Shown here piece by piece: positions 48,026 through 57,425 of a stretch of DNA of 64,000 nt; position 1 is the first letter of the stretch; each line of letters begins with the position of its first letter. A program made the translations under genes and the position numbers. The stretch lies in contig NZ_CP149510.1 in the NCBI RefSeq assembly GCF_040126305.1, positions 2,677,001 through 2,741,000 of the forward strand. The letters run 5' to 3'. The notes beneath the pieces are model-generated. The model saw only the letters and a program-made list of their open reading frames with translations. It had not been told where the DNA came from and made no database searches. Origin of the DNA: Pararhizobium sp. A13 (lineage in GTDB: Bacteria; Pseudomonadota; Alphaproteobacteria; Rhizobiales; Rhizobiaceae).

Positions 48026-49675
48026 ATGACTCTGAACCGAAATGAACAGAAACTCGCCGAACTGAACCAGCCAAAACCCTGGTCGGGAATCAACGCCTTC
48101 AGGTCCGATCCGCTCGTGGTCGACATTGCCGCGTCGATGCCGCGGCCTCTGCGCGATGACTTAGAGGCGCTTGGCCGCTATGCGACATCGCCGGAGGCGC
48201 AGGACCTGGCGCGCATGGCCAATGAGGGCGTGCCGAAGCTGCGCACCCACGGGCCGCGCGGCGAACGTCTCGACGTGGTCGAATTCCATCCCGCTTGGCA
48301 CGCGCTGATGCGCCGTTCGATGACGTCGGGACTGCATGCCTCGGCCTGGGAAAACATCGCCGACGAGCGCGGGCGCTCGCACAAAGCGCGGGCGATCCGC
48401 TTCTATCTGACGGCGCAGCTCGAATGCGGCCATCTCTGCCCGCTGACCATGACCAGCGCCTCCGTTGCGGCGATCTCGGCGTCGCCGGCGGTTCAGAAGG
48501 AATGGGCGCCCAAAATCCTGTCGCGCAAATATGATTCGTCCAATCGCCCTTGGATGCAGAAGTCCTCGGTCACCATCGGCATGGGCATGACGGAGAAACA
48601 GGGTGGCACGGATGTGCGCGCCAATACCTCGACGGCCGAGCGGGTCGGCGAAGGCATCTATCGCTTGAACGGCCACAAATGGTTCATGTCGGCGCCGATG
48701 AGCGACGCCTTCGTGATGCTGGCGCAGACCCGCGACGGTCTCGGCTGTTTCCTTGTGCCGCGCCTCCTGGAGGACGGCTCGGCCAACGGTCTGCGGTTCC
48801 AGCGGCTGAAGGACAAGCTCGGCAATCGGTCGAACGCCTCGTCGGAGGTGGAATTCTCTGACACGTTCGGCTTCGTGCTCGGCACGCCCGACGCCGGCAT
48901 CCGCACGATTCTCGACATGGTGACGCTGACGCGGCTCGATTGTGCTTTGGCCTCCGCCGGCATGATGCGCGCCTCGCTCGCCGAAGCCGTGCATCATGTG
49001 CGTGGCCGCAAGGTGTCCGGCAAGGCGCTGATCGCGCAGCCGATGATGACGCGGGTTCTGGCCGACATGGCGCTCGATGTGGCGGCGGCCAGCGCATTGT
49101 CCTTCCGTCTCGCAGAAGCCTTCGACAAGGCCCGCGACAGCGCCGAGGATGCGGCCTATGCGCGGATCATGACGCCGGTTGCCAAATACTGGAGCTGCAA
49201 GATCGCGCCCGCGCTGATCTATGAGGCGATGGAATGCCTCGGCGGCAGCGGCTATGTCGAGGAGCGCCCGATCGCCCGGCATTATCGCGAAGCGCCGGTC
49301 AATGCGATCTGGGAAGGCTCGGGCAATGTCATGGCGCTCGACGTGCTCAGGGTGCTGACACGCGGCAAGGATCTGTTCGAGCTGCTTTTCCAGGTGATCA
49401 GCCGCGATCTCGGCCCGGCTGCGAAAAAGACGGTCGACGTGCTCAGAGCGGCGATGTCGCTCTGCGAGCGCGACGAAGGGGCAGCGCGCATGCTGGTCGA
49501 ACAGTTGGCGCTCGCTGCCGCCGCGGCCGAACTCTATCGGCTTGGGGCAGGGCGCATTGCCGACGCCTTCCTCGAATCCCGTCTCGCTGCGGGCTGGCGA
49601 TCGACCTACGGCATGCTCGATTCGCGCTTCGATTCCGCCTACATCGTCGATCTGCTTTATCCGGCGGCGATATAG
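48026..49675 (+). CDS. aidB: Acyl-CoA dehydrogenase, AidB-like
   Basis: A 549-residue flavoprotein of the acyl-CoA dehydrogenase superfamily in the AidB subgroup, which in E. coli is induced by alkylation damage and binds DNA. Marks of the subgroup are the long N-terminal region, GMGMTEKQGGTDVRANTSTA, FMSAPMSDAFVMLAQT, and AMECLGGSGYVEERPIARHY with IWEGSGNVMALDVLR. It runs divergently from pyrB. Its 3' end overlaps the convergent permease gene by 19 bp. Enzyme substrate unknown; the symbol is by subgroup resemblance. Confidence 0.85.
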   Translation: MTLNRNEQKLAELNQPKPWSGINAFRSDPLVVDIAASMPRPLRDDLEALGRYATSPEAQDLARMANEGVPKLRTHGPRGERLDVVEFHPAWHALMRRSMTSGLHASAWENIADERGRSHKARAIRFYLTAQLECGHLCPLTMTSASVAAISASPAVQKEWAPKILSRKYDSSNRPWMQKSSVTIGMGMTEKQGGTDVRANTSTAERVGEGIYRLNGHKWFMSAPMSDAFVMLAQTRDGLGCFLVPRLLEDGSANGLRFQRLKDKLGNRSNASSEVEFSDTFGFVLGTPDAGIRTILDMVTLTRLDCALASAGMMRASLAEAVHHVRGRKVSGKALIAQPMMTRVLADMALDVAAASALSFRLAEAFDKARDSAEDAAYARIMTPVAKYWSCKIAPALIYEAMECLGGSGYVEERPIARHYREAPVNAIWEGSGNVMALDVLRVLTRGKDLFELLFQVISRDLGPAAKKTVDVLRAAMSLCERDEGAARMLVEQLALAAAAAELYRLGAGRIADAFLESRLAAGWRSTYGMLDSRFDSAYIVDLLYPAAI

Positions 49676-50592
49676 CCGGTCACGGTCAGCACCAATGGGA
49701 TTGTGAAGAACGAGACGACCGTCTGCACGGTGGCGACAGCCGCATAGAGCGGCGCATCGCCACCCATCTGCTTGGCGAGCAGATAGCCGTTCATCGCCGT
49801 CGGCACACTGGCGCCAAGCGCGATCACCAGCAGGCTGTCGCCGCGAATACCGAAAGCATAGGCCGTGCCGACCATGAAGACCGGCATGACGATCAACTTT
49901 AGAAAGACGGCGAGAAGGGCGACAAGGCTCGGCCGCAGCGCGTCCGAAACCTTGAGGCCTGCACCGACCATGACGAGGCCAAGGCTGAGGGACGCGGCGG
50001 CCAGCATCTCGATGGCGTTCAGCACCGGTCCGTAGACCGCAATCCCCAAAACGTTCAGCACGATGCCGAGCGCCGAGGCGACGATCAGCGGATTGGTGGC
50101 GATCTTGAACGCGAAGAACCTCAGCCCCTTCGGCCCGCCGTTGAAGCCGATGAGAACACCGACATTGTAAAGATTGATCGGGATGATCACCAGGGTCATG
50201 ACCAGCGCCGTCAGGCTGAGGCCGAGCGGCCCGTACAGCTTCTGCGCGATGGCGAGCGCCATGAAGCCGTTCCAGCGTGTCGCCGTCTGGAAGATGGAGG
50301 TGAAGGCGGCGGACGAGACGTGGCGGGCACGAAGCATCGGCCAGAGCAACAGCAGCGCGGCCGACATCAGCGTGACGCTGCCGATCGTCGCCAGCGCCGT
50401 TGCATCCGTCTTCATGCCGGCAAAATCGGCTGTCGCCAGCGTCGAGAACAGAAGGGCAGGGAACAGGACGTAGTAACCGAGCTGCTCCAATCCTTCCCAG
50501 AGCGTGATGTCGACCAGCGGCGAACGCTTCAACCAGACGCCCAGCGACACGAGCAGGAAGATCGGCAGGATGCTTTCGAAGATGATCGTCAT
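49657..50592 (-). CDS. AEC family transporter
   Basis: A 311-residue membrane protein with about ten helices of the auxin-efflux-carrier family; bacterial members move malonate, malate or similar acids, but the substrate here is unknown. Family-like features are the start IIFESILPIFLLVSLGVWLK, a central LGLVMVGAGLKVSDALRPSL and SVPTAMNGYLLAKQMGGDAP near the end. ATG at 50592 is chosen over the longer frame. Confidence 0.87.
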   Translation of the reverse strand: MTIIFESILPIFLLVSLGVWLKRSPLVDITLWEGLEQLGYYVLFPALLFSTLATADFAGMKTDATALATIGSVTLMSAALLLLWPMLRARHVSSAAFTSIFQTATRWNGFMALAIAQKLYGPLGLSLTALVMTLVIIPINLYNVGVLIGFNGGPKGLRFFAFKIATNPLIVASALGIVLNVLGIAVYGPVLNAIEMLAAASLSLGLVMVGAGLKVSDALRPSLVALLAVFLKLIVMPVFMVGTAYAFGIRGDSLLVIALGASVPTAMNGYLLAKQMGGDAPLYAAVATVQTVVSFFTIPLVLTVTGYIAAG

Positions 50593-50715
50593 GAAGGGGC
50601 CTGAAGGAGGGAGAGACCCATCGATAGACCCTTGTCCACAGGACGGCAACCGCGTCGCGCGGAAATTAACCTTAACGGATGGTTTACGTTGCGTGGTTGG
50701 GGTTAAGGGGCAAGA

Positions 50716-50919
50716 GTGAGGCGCGAAGAAGAATTTAATGATTTCCAGAATGGAGCACGTTCGGTGAGAACTGGCTTGACGATCATCATGATGATGTTTT
50801 TTGCGAGCCTCGCGCTCGATCTGACGATCCCCGCCGTCATTCTGGTCGGCGCCATGGCGCTCGACTGGGCATCGTTGCAGCTCAAGCGCGGCGTGATGAT
50901 TGAGGGGAGAGCGACATGA
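50716..50919 (+). CDS. Small membrane protein
   Basis: A 67-residue protein with an acidic/polar head and one or two hydrophobic segments (about 20-50, TGLTIIMMMFFASLALDLTI). Start is GTG at 50716; a second GTG 48 bp on (50764) may be the real one, leaving a compact membrane peptide. Its end overlaps the next gene by 4 bp (ATGA), so they form a coupled pair. Function unknown. Confidence 0.6.
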   Translation: MRREEEFNDFQNGARSVRTGLTIIMMMFFASLALDLTIPAVILVGAMALDWASLQLKRGVMIEGRAT

Positions 50920-51260
50920 AATGGTTCCTGATCCTCTGGGCCTGCCCCGTCATCCTGCTCACCGGCTGGTACGGCCTTTCCTACTACGACATGAGCTTCG
51001 GCATCTTCATGCTGACCCGCCAGGCCCATGATCTCGTCTTCGCCGTCTACGGCCACGTGCTCGGCCTTCCGCCGGAAACTATCCCGCCGCTTGTCGCCCG
51101 CGCCATCGCCTTCGACAGCTTGGTTGTCTTTGCGATCATCGCTTTCCGCAAACGCCGCGAGATTCGCGCCTGGTACAACAGCCGCTTTCCGGCCGTTCAG
51201 TCTGCCGAATCCTCAGCTGCGTCCTTCGCCAACGACGTCAATCTGTCGAGCGCCCCTTGA
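50916..51260 (+). CDS. DUF6105-like membrane protein
   Basis: A 114-residue protein with an N-terminal helix ([20 protein letters not shown]), a middle loop and a second helix ([14 protein letters not shown]), ending in a polar tail. It resembles the rhizobial DUF6105 group. Its last 64 bp overlap the 3' end of the convergent ruvX gene. Function unknown. Confidence 0.72.
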   Translation: MKWFLILWACPVILLTGWYGLSYYDMSFGIFMLTRQAHDLVFAVYGHVLGLPPETIPPLVARAIAFDSLVVFAIIAFRKRREIRAWYNSRFPAVQSAESSAASFANDVNLSSAP

Positions 51261-51691
51261 AGAATGAAGGAGGCGGCGGCCGAATCAATCCGGTCGGCGC
51301 GTTTCTTTCGAGAGACATCCATCTCGATCAGCACCCGTTCCGCCGCCACCGTCGAAAGCCGTTCGTCCCAATAGACGAAGGGGATGTCGGTCCTCTGCGC
51401 CATATTGCGCACGAACGCCTTGGTTGCCTGGGCGCGCGGGCCTTCGGAACCATCCATGTTGATCGGCAGCCCGATGACGAAGGCAGCGATCCTCTCCTTG
51501 GCCGCCATGGCGAGCAGCGCTTCGGCGTCGATGCCGAACTTCACCCGCTTGATCACTTCGCGCGGCGTCGCAAATCGCCGGCCGAGATCAGAGACGGAAA
51601 TGCCGATGGTCTTGGTGCCGAGGTCGAGGCCGCCGATCGCCTGGCCGGGCAGGAGGGTGGATGCGAGTTCGTCTATGGTGAGAACAGCCAT
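51197..51691 (-). CDS. ruvX: Holliday junction resolvase-like protein RuvX/YqgF
   Basis: RNase H-fold protein, 164 residues, implicated in pre-16S rRNA processing and possibly junction resolution. The catalytic acids lie in [28 protein letters not shown] (with the FVIGLP strand) and [15 protein letters not shown]. The tail ends inside the overlapping DUF6105-like gene. Confidence 0.94.
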   Translation of the reverse strand: MAVLTIDELASTLLPGQAIGGLDLGTKTIGISVSDLGRRFATPREVIKRVKFGIDAEALLAMAAKERIAAFVIGLPINMDGSEGPRAQATKAFVRNMAQRTDIPFVYWDERLSTVAAERVLIEMDVSRKKRADRIDSAAASFILQGALDRLTSLAKDAAEDSAD

Positions 51692-51759
51692 GTGATTTGC
51701 CGATTCGGTCTTTAAGGACTAGTCGGCAGATCCATATCCGCATCCAGCCGACAAATCAC
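51692..51759. promoter_or_regulatory. Inverted repeat shared by the divergent ruvX and UPF0173 starts
   Basis: GTGATTTG (51692-51699), directly upstream of ruvX, and its complement CAAATCAC (51752-51759), just before the AAGGAG ribosome site of the hydrolase gene, flank the 82-bp divergent spacer. A second inner pair GTCGGC/GCCGAC sits at about 51722-51751. The symmetry suggests a common operator or mirrored promoter elements, without known regulator. Confidence 0.35.
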
Positions 51760-51773
51760 CAAGGAGTATTTTC

Positions 51774-52478
51774 ATGAAGATCAAATGGCTCGGGCATTCC
51801 GCCTTTCACATGGAAACCGCCAGGGCGAAAATCCTGATCGATCCGTTCTTCACCGGCAATCCGTCCTTTGACGAATCGACGCGCAAGGATGCGGCGGCCG
51901 GACTGACCCATATCCTCCTCACCCACGGCCACGGCGACCATGTCGGCGATACGATCGCGCTCGCCAAGGAGACCGGTGCGACCGTTGTCGCCAACGCCGA
52001 TCTGGCGGCCTGGCTCGGCTCGCGCGGCGTCAAGGCGCTGGAAATGGGCAATACCGGCGGCACCATTCACCTCGATGGCTTCTCGACCACCTTCGTCAAT
52101 GCGCTCCATTCGTCGGCGCAGATCACTGAAGACGGCGTCTCGCACTCACTTGGCAACGCAAACGGGCTGGTCCTCCATTTCGAAGACGAGCCGACGCTTT
52201 ACCACATGGGTGACACCGACATCTTTTCAGACATGGCGCTCATCAACGAGCTCCACCAGCCGGAAATCGGCCTCGTGCCGATCGGCGATCGCTTCACCAT
52301 GGGCGGAGCCGTGGCCGCGCTCGCTTGCCAGCGCTTCTTCAAGTTCGGCACGGTTATCCCCTGCCACTACGGCTCGTTCGGCATCATCGACCAGACGGCC
52401 GACACGTTCGTCGCGGCAATGGACGGCGGAGAGGCGAAGGTCGAGGTCCCTGCCGTCGGCGGTACCGTCTCGTTCTAA
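51774..52478 (+). CDS. Metal-dependent hydrolase, UPF0173 family
   Basis: Metallo-beta-lactamase fold, 234 residues. Zinc ligands are visible in [16 protein letters not shown] (HxHxDH), [13 protein letters not shown] and [14 protein letters not shown]. The start has a good AAGGAG site (51761-51766). Related proteins are annotated as UPF0173 or L-ascorbate-6-phosphate lactonase-like; the substrate here is unknown. Confidence 0.92.
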   Translation: MKIKWLGHSAFHMETARAKILIDPFFTGNPSFDESTRKDAAAGLTHILLTHGHGDHVGDTIALAKETGATVVANADLAAWLGSRGVKALEMGNTGGTIHLDGFSTTFVNALHSSAQITEDGVSHSLGNANGLVLHFEDEPTLYHMGDTDIFSDMALINELHQPEIGLVPIGDRFTMGGAVAALACQRFFKFGTVIPCHYGSFGIIDQTADTFVAAMDGGEAKVEVPAVGGTVSF

Positions 52479-52511
52479 CCTCTTCTACCCCGCGGAAATG
52501 CTCGACGAGGT

Positions 52512-52562
52512 ACGCAACGGGGCGATTCCCCCGTTGCGTGGCGGATGCTTGGTCATTATAGC
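52512..52562 (+). promoter_or_regulatory. Perfect hairpin and candidate promoter upstream of gatC
   Basis: An 11-bp perfect stem (ACGCAACGGGG 52512-52522, CCCCGTTGCGT 52529-52539, six-base loop) lies between the hydrolase gene and gatC. It has no T-tail, so it is a poor terminator. TTGCGT (52534-52539) with TATAGC (52557-52562) at 17-bp spacing is a reasonable gatC promoter, which would place the downstream stem arm over the -35. Confidence 0.4.
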
Positions 52563-52593
52563 GGGTAGGAAATTTCGTACTCGGAGAATATCC

Positions 52594-52881
52594 ATGTCAG
52601 TTGATCTCGCCACCGTGAAGCGCGTCGCGCGCCTTGCCCGCATTGCCGTCAGCGAACAGGATGCGCAGCGCATGACCGGCGAGCTGAACGGCATCCTCGG
52701 TTTTGTCGAGCAGCTCTCCGAGGTGAATGTCGACGGCGTCGAGCCGATGACCTCGGTGACGCCGATGGAGATGAAGAAGCGGGCGGACGTGGTCACCGAT
52801 GGCAGCAAGGCGGACGATATCGTCGCCAATGCACCGAACGAGGACCGCAATTTCTTCCTCGTCCCGAAAGTGGTCGAATAA
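52594..52881 (+). CDS. gatC: Asp-tRNA(Asn)/Glu-tRNA(Gln) amidotransferase subunit C
   Basis: Small 95-residue subunit that wraps around GatA and GatB in the tRNA-dependent amidotransferase. The family core [20 protein letters not shown] and [19 protein letters not shown] are present, and it ends in [10 protein letters not shown]. gatA follows 44 bp later. ATG at 52594; a longer upstream frame is not conserved. Confidence 0.96.
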   Translation: MSVDLATVKRVARLARIAVSEQDAQRMTGELNGILGFVEQLSEVNVDGVEPMTSVTPMEMKKRADVVTDGSKADDIVANAPNEDRNFFLVPKVVE

Positions 52882-52925
52882 GCCCTTCGCCGCCGCCCGA
52901 ACGTCTCTGATTTTGAAAGCCTGCC

Positions 52926-54407
52926 ATGACCGACCTGACCCGCCTGACTATCGCTGAAGCGCGCAGCAAGCTTAGCTCCAAGGACATCACCGCCGTCGAA
53001 CTGACGGAGGCCTATATTGGTGCGATCGAGTCAGCCAATGGCGCTCTGAACGCCTATGTCGTCACGACGCCTGACAAGGCCCGCGACATGGCGAAGGCCT
53101 CGGACGCCCGTATCGCCGCCGGCAAGGCTGGCGCGCTCGAAGGCATTCCGCTGGGGATCAAGGACCTGTTCGGCACCGAAGGGATCCACACCCAGGCCTG
53201 CAGCCATATCCTCGACGGTTTCAAGCCGCGCTACGAATCGACCGTTACCCAGAACCTCTGGAACGACGGCGCCGTCATGCTCGGCAAGCTCAACATGGAC
53301 GAGTTCGCCATGGGCTCGTCGAACGAGAGCTCCTATTACGGGCCGGTGAAGAACCCGTGGCGCGCCAAGGGCTCGAACCTTGATCTGGTTCCGGGCGGCT
53401 CTTCCGGCGGTTCGGCTGCAGCCGTGGCAGCATTCCTCTGCGCCGGCGCGACGGCGACCGATACCGGCGGCTCGATCCGCCAGCCGGCCGCCTTCACCGG
53501 TACCGTCGGCATCAAGCCGACCTATGGCCGCTGCTCGCGCTGGGGCATCGTCGCCTTCGCATCCTCGCTCGATCAGGCCGGCCCGATCGCCCGCGACGTG
53601 CGCGATGCGGCGATCCTGCTCAAGTCCATGGCGAGCGTCGATGCGAAGGACACCACGTCCGTCGATCTGCCGGTGCCGGACTACGAAGCCTCGCTCGGCC
53701 AGTCGCTGAAGGGCATGAAGATCGGCATCCCGAAGGAATACCGCGTCGACGGCATGCCGGAGGAGATCGAGACGCTCTGGCAAAAGGGTATCGCCTGGCT
53801 GAAGGACGCCGGTGCCGAGATCGTCGATATCAGCCTGCCTCACACCAAATACGCGCTTCCGGCCTATTACATCGTCGCTCCGGCCGAGGCCTCGTCCAAC
53901 CTTGCCCGTTATGACGGTGTTCGCTACGGCCTGCGCGTCGACGGCAAGGATATCGCCGACATGTACGAGAAGACCCGCGCCGCCGGTTTCGGCCAGGAAG
54001 TCAAGCGCCGCATCATGATCGGCACCTACGTGCTGTCGGCCGGGTACTACGACGCCTACTATCTGCAGGCCCAGAAGGTCCGCACGCTGATCAAGCGCGA
54101 TTTCGAGCTTGCCTTCCACGCCGGCGTCGATGCGATCCTGACGCCTGCGACACCGTCCTCGGCCTTCGGCATCGCCGACGAGGACCTGGCCTCCGATCCG
54201 GTGAAGATGTACCTGAACGACATCTTCACGGTGACGGTGAACATGGCCGGTCTTCCGGGCATTGCTGTTCCCGCTGGCCTCGACCACAAGGGCCTGCCGC
54301 TCGGTCTTCAGCTGATCGGCAAGCCGTTCGAGGAGGAGACCCTGTTCAAGACGGCGCATGTCATCGAGCAGGCGGCCGGAAAATTCTCGCCCGCCAAGTG
54401 GTGGTGA
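52926..54407 (+). CDS. gatA: Asp-tRNA(Asn)/Glu-tRNA(Gln) amidotransferase subunit A
   Basis: Amidase subunit that frees ammonia from glutamine and delivers it to GatB. The 493-residue protein has the Ser-cisSer-Lys triad region: Lys in PLGIKDLF, the Gly/Ser-rich [20 protein letters not shown], and the nucleophile Ser in [13 protein letters not shown]. gatB is encoded 3.5 kb downstream. The stop codon region overlaps the GTG start of the next GNAT gene. Confidence 0.97.
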   Translation: MTDLTRLTIAEARSKLSSKDITAVELTEAYIGAIESANGALNAYVVTTPDKARDMAKASDARIAAGKAGALEGIPLGIKDLFGTEGIHTQACSHILDGFKPRYESTVTQNLWNDGAVMLGKLNMDEFAMGSSNESSYYGPVKNPWRAKGSNLDLVPGGSSGGSAAAVAAFLCAGATATDTGGSIRQPAAFTGTVGIKPTYGRCSRWGIVAFASSLDQAGPIARDVRDAAILLKSMASVDAKDTTSVDLPVPDYEASLGQSLKGMKIGIPKEYRVDGMPEEIETLWQKGIAWLKDAGAEIVDISLPHTKYALPAYYIVAPAEASSNLARYDGVRYGLRVDGKDIADMYEKTRAAGFGQEVKRRIMIGTYVLSAGYYDAYYLQAQKVRTLIKRDFELAFHAGVDAILTPATPSSAFGIADEDLASDPVKMYLNDIFTVTVNMAGLPGIAVPAGLDHKGLPLGLQLIGKPFEEETLFKTAHVIEQAAGKFSPAKWW

Positions 54408-54919
54408 AATCTGGTTTCCGTCTTCGTGACATGGCTGTCTCGGATGCCGAGGCGGTTGCGCGGGTAGGATTTGAGGCTTGGAAGTCGAACCGCGTTCACC
54501 AGCGCTGGTATGTTGAGGATATCGAAACGCGTGTTGAAGAGGGCTTCTTGACGTTTGCCAGAAGGCCGGATGCGGAAGTTGTCGTGGCCTTCGCGGCAAG
54601 TGAAGTTGTCGGTTGGGGAGCCCGCGACAGTCGCGAGCATCCCGGCGACCGGGCACGCGGCTGGGACTATATCTCGGATATCTGGGTTGCGCCGCACTGG
54701 CAGGGCAACGGCGTCGGCTCGGCGCTGATTGGCGAGTTGCTCGTCAGGATGCGCTTTGAAAATTTGGGTGTCGCGAGCATCGAAGCCGATGCGTCCAACG
54801 CGGCGGCTCTTTCTCTTTACAAAAGACGGGGTTTTGCGGAGATCTGGCGAGGCACGGATTTTTCTCCGTCGCTGGGATTGGATCAGGCCAAGGTACGTCT
54901 GGAAAAAGCGTTGCTGTGA
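54398..54919 (+). CDS. GNAT family N-acetyltransferase, first of a tandem pair
   Basis: A 173-residue acetyltransferase; acetyl-CoA loop [20 protein letters not shown] (Q-G-N-G-V-G) preceded by YISDIWV, and the C-terminal [15 protein letters not shown]. Three GTG codons in a row (54398, 54401, 54404) could start it; all overlap the gatA stop, so it is translationally coupled to gatA. Substrate unknown. Confidence 0.88.
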   Translation: MVVKSGFRLRDMAVSDAEAVARVGFEAWKSNRVHQRWYVEDIETRVEEGFLTFARRPDAEVVVAFAASEVVGWGARDSREHPGDRARGWDYISDIWVAPHWQGNGVGSALIGELLVRMRFENLGVASIEADASNAAALSLYKRRGFAEIWRGTDFSPSLGLDQAKVRLEKALL

Positions 54920-54950
54920 TGCTCTACTTGCGGCGGAAAGGACACGTCGC

Positions 54951-55460
54951 ATGATGATCGTCCGCCTTGCGCGCGAAGATGAAGTTCCAGCCCTTGCGGC
55001 CATCGGGCTCGAAGCCTGGGAGAAGGCCGTCTCCGGCGTTGCCGATGCGCAAACGATGCGCCGTGTGGCGGAACTGGCGTTCCTTTCCTTCCTGCGCTCC
55101 AAGTGGTTTTCGGTCAGCGTCATCGAGTTCGGCGGTGAAGCCTCCGGCTGGGCCGCGCGCGAAGACAATGACGGCCATATCTCCGATCTCTGGATAAGGC
55201 CTGCAGTGCAACGGAACGGCCTTGGCTCTGTCCTGCTGGCCGAACTGGAGCGCCGTATTCTCGCTGATGGGTTCGAAGCGGCCGTCATCAAGACCCATTC
55301 GCAAAATGTCCCGGCAATCGGCTTCTTCCGCAAGCACGGATATTCGATCAGCTGGCTTTCGACGGCCTATGCGCCAAAACTCGACAGGGACGTCGAGTCC
55401 GTCGGGATGAGCAAGTCGCTGGAAGAGCCTGCTGCCCAATCGGGCCAGCAGTGGTTTTGA
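54951..55460 (+). CDS. GNAT family N-acetyltransferase, second of a tandem pair
   Basis: A 169-residue protein clearly related to its upstream neighbour: ISDLWIRPAVQRNGLGSVLL is the acetyl-CoA loop and SQNVPAIGFFRKHGY the C-terminal helix. The ATG at 54951 fits the GGCGGAAAGGA upstream. The longer open frame beginning at 54729 is only the overlap with the first copy. The pair looks like a tandem duplication. It converges on the YjhX-like gene 73 bp away. Confidence 0.87.
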   Translation: MMIVRLAREDEVPALAAIGLEAWEKAVSGVADAQTMRRVAELAFLSFLRSKWFSVSVIEFGGEASGWAAREDNDGHISDLWIRPAVQRNGLGSVLLAELERRILADGFEAAVIKTHSQNVPAIGFFRKHGYSISWLSTAYAPKLDRDVESVGMSKSLEEPAAQSGQQWF

Positions 55461-55533
55461 GCTGAACGGCAGCGTATCACCTTGTTTTGAAATCCGGCGA
55501 GAGCGGCAATTCGCTCTCGCCGGTATTTTCCTG

Positions 55534-55791
55534 TCAGCGGTTGTTCAACTGCGCACGCACGAGCACGAGGCCGCGTTGAGTGATCCGGTAGGGCTTGCCG
55601 CCGGATGATGAGATTGCCTTCTTTCTTTTCAGCTTGCGGAACATCTCCAGACCGAAGCCCGGGTAAAGCCAACCGTCGCGGGTGAAGCAACGGGCACCGT
55701 CGATCGACTTGCCGTCCGAGCGGATGATTTCGATGCAGCCGCCCTGGGCCATGAGGTGAAGAATACGCTGTTCGTCGCGTGAAATGTCCAT
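55534..55791 (-). CDS. YjhX family toxin-like protein (UPF0386)
   Basis: An 85-residue protein: MDISRDEQRILHLMAQGG, then DGARCFTRDGWLYPGFGLEM, then KKAISSSGGKPYRITQRGL. These match the UPF0386/YjhX family nearly end to end. In E. coli YjhX is described as a toxin paired with the GNAT protein YjhQ. Here no antitoxin overlaps it, but two GNAT genes lie directly convergent. The ATG at 55791 gives the family start; the longer frame upstream is not conserved. Confidence 0.87.
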   Translation of the reverse strand: MDISRDEQRILHLMAQGGCIEIIRSDGKSIDGARCFTRDGWLYPGFGLEMFRKLKRKKAISSSGGKPYRITQRGLVLVRAQLNNR

Positions 55792-55985
55792 TGATGGTGA
55801 GATCCGAGAGGCGTTCGGTTGAACGCATGAAAACGGGTCTGGCGTTCTGTCGAACGTCAGGGCTTCGTTTTCCGGCCCGTGCGCGCAAAGAAACTTGCGG
55901 GCAGGGCCCTCAGGCAATCTCAGACAAGGAGAACATCAAAACTCCATAAGGACGGCCGCTTTTTAAGCGAAAGACGACAACGTCG

Positions 55986-56894
55986 TCAAGAATGCGCGGC
56001 TGCGAACATCAGCGACTGATGCGCCCCGAGGCCGGCCATGACACCATCGGCGGAGGCCAACGTGATGTTGCCAAAGGCGCGGGCGATGTCTCCGGCGGCA
56101 TAGATGCCTGCCACGCTGGTCGCCTTCGATACATCCGTGGCGATGATTTTTCCGGCAGGCGTTTCTTCCAGCGCGCAACCGAAATTTTCAGCAATGGAGC
56201 CGCGAATATGCATGTCCGGTCCGACGAACAGCGCCCTGACCTCGAAGTCCCGTCCATTCGCCAGACATATCCGCATCATCTTGCCCGCACCGGTCTCAAT
56301 CGCGCTGACAAGGCCTGCCTGCAGGCCGACTTGGCGCCTTTCCAGCAGGGCAAGCGCCGCATCGTCCGGTTCCGGCATCCCATTGGTGAACAGGGTTACG
56401 TCGCCCCAGTCGGCAACGACGGATGCCTGGTGCGCCGACATGGGATGGGTGGCCAGAACCCCTATCGGGCCGCCACCGATTTCATAGCCGTGGCAATAGG
56501 GGCAATGCAGCACCGTCTTGCCCCAACGCTCCTCCAGGCCCGGAATATCGGGCAGTCGGTCTTCCATGCCGCTTGCCAGCAGCAGCCGGCGGGCTGCGAT
56601 GGGTTTTTGTCCGGCAATGCGAACGTGGAAGTCATCAATGACGCCTTCCGCAGAGTCAGCCTCTCCTTCGACGAAGGTCACGGTCGGATAGGTGGCAAGC
56701 TGAGTTCTCGCCTCGGCGAGGATTTCACGGCCAGACTTTCCGTCAAGCGCCAGCGCGCCGTGCGAATGGGCGGCGAAGCGGTTGCGCGGCTCTCCGCTGT
56801 CGATGATGGTCACTTTCCGCCGCGCCCGGGCGAGAATATAGGCTGCCGACAATCCGGCAAAACCGCCGCCGATGATGATGGCGTCCTGTTGCAT
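55986..56894 (-). CDS. Thioredoxin-reductase-like FAD/NAD(P) oxidoreductase
   Basis: A 302-residue two-domain flavoprotein. The FAD loop is IIGGGFAGLSAAYILARA near residue 7, the redox pair is in LHCPYCHGYEIGG, the NAD(P) loop follows in GPIGVLATHPMSAH, and the FAD tail is GIYAAGDIARAFGNI. It resembles the thioredoxin reductase-like proteins that act on low-molecular or specialised disulfides, with CPYC where true TrxB has CATC. ATG at 56894 (after AAGGAAA) is chosen over MKGNQ at 56909. It follows an Rrf2 regulator on the same strand by 78 bp and is probably its target. Confidence 0.87.
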   Translation of the reverse strand: MQQDAIIIGGGFAGLSAAYILARARRKVTIIDSGEPRNRFAAHSHGALALDGKSGREILAEARTQLATYPTVTFVEGEADSAEGVIDDFHVRIAGQKPIAARRLLLASGMEDRLPDIPGLEERWGKTVLHCPYCHGYEIGGGPIGVLATHPMSAHQASVVADWGDVTLFTNGMPEPDDAALALLERRQVGLQAGLVSAIETGAGKMMRICLANGRDFEVRALFVGPDMHIRGSIAENFGCALEETPAGKIIATDVSKATSVAGIYAAGDIARAFGNITLASADGVMAGLGAHQSLMFAAAHS

Positions 56895-56972
56895 CTGGTT
56901 TCCTTTCATGGCTCCGCCCGCCGGAACCTCGGAGGCGAGGTCGGATCGGGCATTCTCTCCAGTGTGGTGCAG

Positions 56973-57425
56973 TCAGCCGTGCTGCTTCACGGCGGCCCGG
57001 TGCTCGGCGAAGCGCCGCTTGAAATCCTCTGCAAGCGTGGCGAGGGTGACTTCACCGAGCCTTGCGATCAGCATTGCTTCGGCATTGCGAAACGCATCGT
57101 CCAGCGCATGATTGACGGCCTGCTCGACAAGACAGCCGGGGCTTTCGGTGACGTTGCCCATCTGGAACAGCATCGGCTCGCCGAGCGCTGCATAGATGTC
57201 GCGCATGGTCACCTCTTGGAGCGTGCGGGCAAGCATCCATCCGCCGCCATGACCGCGGCCGGACGTGACAAGCCCGGCCTCGCGCAGACCGGCCATGGTT
57301 CGGCGAACGACGACGGGATTGGTGTGAAGACAGGCGGAAAGCTCCTCCGAGGTCATCGGGCGATCGCGTTCTGCCATGTGAAGCAGCGCATGCAGCACTG
57401 CGGAAAGGCGGCTGTTTCGTTTCAT
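56973..57425 (-). CDS. Rrf2 family transcriptional regulator
   Basis: A 150-residue regulator with an N-terminal winged helix (RLSAVLHALLHMAERDRPMT, then NPVVVRRTMAGLREAGLV), the wing HGGGWMLA, and a C-terminal helix with a single cysteine (ESPGCLVEQAVNHALDD). It lacks the three-cysteine iron-sulfur set of IscR/NsrR, so it likely senses through a single Cys or a small ligand. ATG at 57425 is directly preceded by a palindrome. It is upstream of the oxidoreductase gene on the same strand. Confidence 0.88.
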   Translation of the reverse strand: MKRNSRLSAVLHALLHMAERDRPMTSEELSACLHTNPVVVRRTMAGLREAGLVTSGRGHGGGWMLARTLQEVTMRDIYAALGEPMLFQMGNVTESPGCLVEQAVNHALDDAFRNAEAMLIARLGEVTLATLAEDFKRRFAEHRAAVKQHG

